Assembly: GCA_008636095.1 (NCBI GenBank)
Contig: VSJD01000263.1
Span: 1 to 10,000 of the forward strand
From: Kiritimatiellota bacterium
GTDB taxonomy: Bacteria; Verrucomicrobiota; Kiritimatiellia; JAAZAB01
Length of the DNA stretch: 10,000 nt
Direction of reading: 5' to 3'
Shown here one piece after another: positions 7,020-10,000 of this stretch. The stretch's first letter is position 1. Every line of letters begins with the position of its first letter. The notes beneath the pieces were generated by a model. It was not told the DNA's origin, searched no databases, and was given only the letters and a program-made list of their open reading frames with translations. The translations under genes and the position numbers were made by a program.

Positions 7020-7044
7020 ATATTTCACGTTTGGCGTGAAATAT
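7020..7044. terminator. Perfect 10-bp stem between convergent uvrB and esterase genes
   Basis: ATATTTCACG (7020-7029) and CGTGAAATAT (7035-7044) pair perfectly around a 5-base loop. It begins 8 bases after the uvrB stop and ends 21 bases before the esterase stop on the other strand, the usual place for a shared terminator. The outer half of the stem is AT-rich and there is no run of T on either strand, so it may terminate weakly or only protect the 3' ends. Confidence 0.5.
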
Positions 7045-7065
7045 CCGCTCTGCGGGACCTTACCG

Positions 7066-8340
7066 TCAAGGCATTTTTCCAAGTCCGATGATGAACTTGT
7101 GTGACAATTCACCATACTCTTTGCTTTGCGCGTGGCCCATGTCGGGCGTCGGCACCATCCGCTTGGGCTGGGGCAGCACTGTGTAGGCCGAATAGACCGA
7201 GGTTGGCGGGCAGGTGGTGTCCGCAAAGCCTGTGGAGATGAGAGTGGCGCACTTGGCGTGCCGCGCAAAATTCACTGCATCATAGTAGGCGGAAACCTTG
7301 GCGATGTTGGTGTCCTTGTTGGGGATCAACTGCGGCCAGCCGGAAGCACGGTCGCTCAGGCGGCCGGTGTGGTCGCACATTGCGGGCACGTTGGCAGCGA
7401 TTGCGGTAACCCTGGACTCGAGACCCGCGCAGATTAGCGATAGTGCCCCGCCTTGGCTGGAACCGGTGACGATCAGATGCTTGCCGTCCCATTCGGGGCG
7501 GGACATCAGGTAGTCCATAAAACGCGTGCAGCCCAGGAATACGCGGCGGAAGTAGTAGGTGTCACGATTCTCACGGCCGTGTGTGCGGTAGTTAGCCAAT
7601 TCGCCCTTCCCCAGTTCCACGTACTTCTCAGCCGGCAGGTCAATGGGGTAGTTGTGGGCATACAGGACCATGCTCAGAAAGCCTGCCTGGGCCCAGCTGC
7701 TACCGGGACCATAGGGCGCGTATCCCGCTGCAGGTACGGTTAAGATGGCCGGGTGCGGACCGGCCGCGTTGGGCACACTCAACCAGCCGTAGATGCGCGT
7801 GTTCTCGATGTCGGCGAAGCTGATGCGGTAGGTGGTCTGCTTGTCGTTGCAGCGGTCGGCGGCCTTGACCATCTGGACATCCGGCGGGATCGCCCGCACC
7901 AGAGCCTTCTGCTGTTCCCAGTACTGTGCAAAATCGTCGGGTTCCACACAAGTCGGACGAATCTTCTCAACCTCATAACCTGCGCCAATCGGTACGAGCC
8001 ATGTTGGCTTGTCGTCAGCGCGGACGATCGTCAGGCGCAATATGCCCGGCTCGATGAGTGTGCCCTTGATCTGCGTAGGCTGTTCGCCCAGCTGTCCCTT
8101 GCCGGCGGCAATCTTATTCACTCCGTCTACAGTCAGGGTCCAGTCGAACTCCCCGGCGGTCATCGGGACATTGTTGTGCTTGAGGGTGACCGAGAAAACG
8201 GCCTCTTCCCCGCACTTGTACATACCATCGGCGTGGTCGAGCGTGGCGGCGGCCACGTACTCGGGTTTAGGCGCCTGCGCCAGCGCCAGTGAGGCCAGCA
8301 GCACCCCGCATAAGCACCCCAGCATTGTCAGTTTTCGCAT
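7066..8340 (-). CDS. Secreted CE7-like acetyl (xylan) esterase, alpha/beta hydrolase
   Basis: The protein has 424 residues and a signal peptide (1-21, ending SLALA). It has an Ig-like N-terminal region (about 30-130) and an alpha/beta-hydrolase domain resembling acetyl xylan esterase/cephalosporin C deacetylase (AXE1, family CE7). The nucleophile is S295 in GSSQGG. D374 sits in GFADTTCPPTSVYSAY, the hallmark CE7 acid-residue segment, and H403 in DMGHAQS completes the triad. It probably removes acetyl groups from plant or algal polysaccharide outside the cytoplasm. The RGQ motif that defines classical CE7 enzymes is not visible; the region reads GRENRDTYYFRRVFLG, as in larger two-domain relatives. 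This makes the exact substrate uncertain. GAAAGG and AAGGG lie within about 16 bases upstream of the ATG. It is the last of three minus-strand genes, 147 bases after the phosphoribosyltransferase, and may have its own promoter. Confidence 0.85.
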   Translation of the reverse strand: MRKLTMLGCLCGVLLASLALAQAPKPEYVAAATLDHADGMYKCGEEAVFSVTLKHNNVPMTAGEFDWTLTVDGVNKIAAGKGQLGEQPTQIKGTLIEPGILRLTIVRADDKPTWLVPIGAGYEVEKIRPTCVEPDDFAQYWEQQKALVRAIPPDVQMVKAADRCNDKQTTYRISFADIENTRIYGWLSVPNAAGPHPAILTVPAAGYAPYGPGSSWAQAGFLSMVLYAHNYPIDLPAEKYVELGKGELANYRTHGRENRDTYYFRRVFLGCTRFMDYLMSRPEWDGKHLIVTGSSQGGALSLICAGLESRVTAIAANVPAMCDHTGRLSDRASGWPQLIPNKDTNIAKVSAYYDAVNFARHAKCATLISTGFADTTCPPTSVYSAYTVLPQPKRMVPTPDMGHAQSKEYGELSHKFIIGLGKMP

Positions 8341-8373
8341 AATACCCTTTACCTTTCTTGAAACGTTCCTCCG

Positions 8374-8427
8374 TCGCTAAGGCTATGGCGGACAAGTTGG
8401 CGTTCGATTTACCGCAGGCGGACAAGT
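8374..8427. repeat. Intergenic repeat element with GGCGGACAAGT direct repeats
   Basis: An 11-base sequence GGCGGACAAGT occurs at 8387-8397 and 8417-8427. The first copy is the end of a 23-base stretch (8374-8396) that matches 19 of 23 positions of 6966-6988 inside the uvrB tail (core TCGCYAAGGCTATG). A 6-bp stem (8370-8375 with 8387-8392, one T-G pair) encloses AAGGCT. The second copy forms CCGC-AG-GCGG. This resembles a small dispersed repeat. No gene lies between 8341 and 8487. Confidence 0.6.
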
Positions 8428-8487
8428 GCTTGCTCGTCTACGGCGAGTTGGGCATTTGTTTTATTTCAGGTTAAGTGGTTGTCTGTG

Positions 8488-8958
8488 TTATCCGTGGGTA
8501 TTCTTCATCTCGTTTCTTTCCCAAGGGAAGACCACCCAGACGTCAGGAGCGACCGTGCGCGCATGAAAGTCGGGCGGATGTAGCGCGTTATGCTTGTAAA
8601 ACAGGGTGGCCGTGCGGAGTGCCCGCGGGCGGCGGCGTTGGAGATGCCGCATCACTTTCTGCAGTGATTGGCCAGAATCGTGAATGTCGTCTACCAGCAG
8701 TACGCTCTTGCGCCCAATGGGATAACGGAATGATTCGAGCCGCACGCGGTCCAGTTTGCGGGTCCCCGCATAGGCCTTGACGCGAATAGGATAGATTTCA
8801 ATGGCACCGAAAAAGTCGGAAAGCAGGCGCGCGGGGACCATGCCGCCTTTGAGAATGGCGACAATGCAATCCGGACGGAATCGTGCGGCGCGGATGGCCC
8901 GGCCTACCGTTTCCACGCACGCGTCAATTTCACGCCACGCGACATTCTGGTATTTCAT
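8488..8958 (-). CDS. Phosphoribosyltransferase, COG2236 type (purine salvage-like)
   Basis: This cytoplasmic type I phosphoribosyltransferase has 156 residues. The PRPP-binding loop is VLLVDDIHDSG (86-96), with the two Asp residues and DSG typical of the family. ILKGGMVPARLLSD (35-48) is the PPi-binding loop region. The C-terminus WVVFPWERNE (141-150) is the ending seen in COG2236/Hpt1-type and xanthine-guanine phosphoribosyltransferases, which join a purine base to PRPP to form the nucleotide. The exact base (xanthine, guanine or hypoxanthine) cannot be read from the sequence. The ATG at 8958 follows the glycosidase stop by 35 bases with only a weak GGTAAG as ribosome site, so co-transcription with that gene is plausible. 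The link to the surrounding hydrolases seems positional and not functional. Confidence 0.88.
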   Translation of the reverse strand: MKYQNVAWREIDACVETVGRAIRAARFRPDCIVAILKGGMVPARLLSDFFGAIEIYPIRVKAYAGTRKLDRVRLESFRYPIGRKSVLLVDDIHDSGQSLQKVMRHLQRRRPRALRTATLFYKHNALHPPDFHARTVAPDVWVVFPWERNEMKNTHG

Positions 8959-8993
8959 GATGAGCTTACCGTAAAAGCCTGAACAGAATATCC

Positions 8994-10000
8994 TCAGTCA
9001 CAGGATGACAGACGCCGGAATGCCTCCAGGGGCAAGGTCGCCGATGGGCTGTACCAGCGTCCATCTTCTTTGGGAATGGCGGGATTCAACCATTCGAATG
9101 GCGCTCCATGTTCCGCTCGGTCGCGGGTGTGGTCAATGAACTTGCATGCCAGCTGACGCGCGGAATCCATATTCAACGGCGCGATGCACCAGGCCACATG
9201 CCCGATCATTTGGGGCCAATAGCCGCCGGATTGATACACGCCGAATGGGTTGATCTCATCGCTCCAGGTAGATTTGCCTGGCACGATATCTGCCCATAGC
9301 GGGGTATGTCGCAGGTATCCACCTGCGCTCGTGATCGAACCGTCCATCACGGCCTTGAGCAGGGCCGACCGGGCCGCCTGGGCCGATTCGCCATTCAACG
9401 CTCCGTGATACAAGGCCTGGGCTGTACCCCACAAGTCGGGTTGCCGGTATGTGTCTGATCCGATCATCAGCCATCCGTCCGGCATTTGCATTCTGTTTTG
9501 CAGGCCTTCGGCAATGCGGCGGGCCATGTCCTCGTACTGGCAGGCGAAATCCTTTTTACCCAAGGCCGTGGCCATGCGCCGCATACGTTGTGCCGCCCGG
9601 AACCGCAAAGCCGAGGTCAAGGTCACACAACCCCTGGGGCGCAAGGCGTCGTGAAAACTGGCGGCGGCCCAGTCATCAGATCCATTGAAACACAATCCGA
9701 ACTCCGGCTCCACGGTCATATGGCGCATGCCCAGGTGGAGCCGCTCAATAATCGCCACGCCGTTGATATTTCCCGCCAACCATGCGCGGCGCTGGGACGG
9801 GATCATCCATTGGGAGATCAAATATGCCAGTTCCACTACCTCGTAGATATCGTCATCCGCCGGACGAACTCCGTATCCTCCTGTGCCCTGATCATCACTT
9901 GTCGAATACGTGCCCGGAAAAAACACGGCCCCCACGCCGTTTTTTTTCAGCATTTCCGGACTTCCCACGCCGGGGAGATTGATGTGGTCGGGAATTGACC
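8994..10000 (-). CDS. Six-hairpin glycosidase-like protein, 5' end outside window
   Basis: The frame is open from base 10000 to the TGA at 8994, giving 334 residues of a C-terminal part. A GTG at 9968 could be taken for a start, but ten in-frame residues before it (SIPDHINLPG) read smoothly, so the gene most likely begins beyond the right edge. Features that suggest an (alpha/alpha)6-barrel glycoside hydrolase: an acidic DDDIYE, EPEFGLCFNGSDDW (fragment residues about 97-110, with possible catalytic acids), Trp-rich helices, and the late NPFGVYQSGGYWP stretch (about 9210-9256), common near the end of six-hairpin barrels. Likely role: cleavage of glycosidic bonds in a polysaccharide or oligosaccharide. 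I cannot assign a numbered GH family. It is the first visible gene of the minus-strand series with the phosphoribosyltransferase and esterase. Confidence 0.65.
   Translation of the reverse strand, partial: SIPDHINLPGVGSPEMLKKNGVGAVFFPGTYSTSDDQGTGGYGVRPADDDIYEVVELAYLISQWMIPSQRRAWLAGNINGVAIIERLHLGMRHMTVEPEFGLCFNGSDDWAAASFHDALRPRGCVTLTSALRFRAAQRMRRMATALGKKDFACQYEDMARRIAEGLQNRMQMPDGWLMIGSDTYRQPDLWGTAQALYHGALNGESAQAARSALLKAVMDGSITSAGGYLRHTPLWADIVPGKSTWSDEINPFGVYQSGGYWPQMIGHVAWCIAPLNMDSARQLACKFIDHTRDRAEHGAPFEWLNPAIPKEDGRWYSPSATLPLEAFRRLSSCD

Noticed and set aside
7753..8292. Plus-strand open frame of 179 codons
   Set aside because: It is antisense to the esterase N-terminal half and has no motif or ribosome site.
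9966..9968. GTG as the start of the glycosidase-like gene
   Set aside because: The frame stays open upstream to the window edge with protein-like sequence, and no ribosome site precedes the GTG.

Overview
The window looks like chromosomal DNA from a moderately GC-rich, Gram-negative-type bacterium. It mixes housekeeping genes (nadA, uvrB, a phosphoribosyltransferase) with secreted polymer-degrading enzymes: two metalloproteases, a CE7-like acetyl esterase and a six-hairpin glycosidase. Large secreted proteins with VPGDYDGDG-type repeats, this style of secreted esterase and short degenerate repeats between genes would fit the PVC group (Verrucomicrobiota, Kiritimatiellota, Lentisphaerota) or a relative. 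That placement is an impression from protein style, not a demonstrated one. I see no phage, insertion sequence, CRISPR array, tRNA or rRNA.

Left part (1-3729): two secreted zinc metalloproteases are transcribed divergently from a 207-base AT-rich control region. The minus-strand gene runs off the left edge. It carries HEMCHGLGF and is absent from simple ORF lists because it has no stop codon inside the window. The plus-strand gene is a thermolysin-like M4 protease of 905 residues. It has a propeptide, a complete catalytic site and six tandem 45-47-residue Asp-rich repeats at the C-terminus. The control region holds a good sigma70-type promoter for the minus gene, with its -10 box inside a 17-base palindrome, and a 12-base tandem repeat.

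Middle part (3735-7012): nadA (quinolinate synthase, Bacillus-type long form) starts 5 bases after the M4 stop codon. It is followed by a 203-base spacer and then uvrB. The spacer holds two separate arrays of degenerate 7-base units and, between them, interleaved inverted repeats that could form a pseudoknot. The last residues of UvrB are encoded by DNA that resembles a sequence found again between genes at about 8374-8396. A 10-bp perfect stem lies between uvrB and the convergent esterase gene.

Right part (7066-10000): three minus-strand genes lie in series. In transcription order they are a partial six-hairpin glycosidase-like gene running in from the right edge, a COG2236-type phosphoribosyltransferase 35 bases after it, and a secreted CE7-like esterase 147 bases further on. 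The hydrolases suggest a life based on breaking down polysaccharide and protein. I see no clearly new multi-gene system. The most unusual signals are the heptamer arrays, the repeat-derived uvrB tail and the palindrome-overlapped promoter between the proteases.
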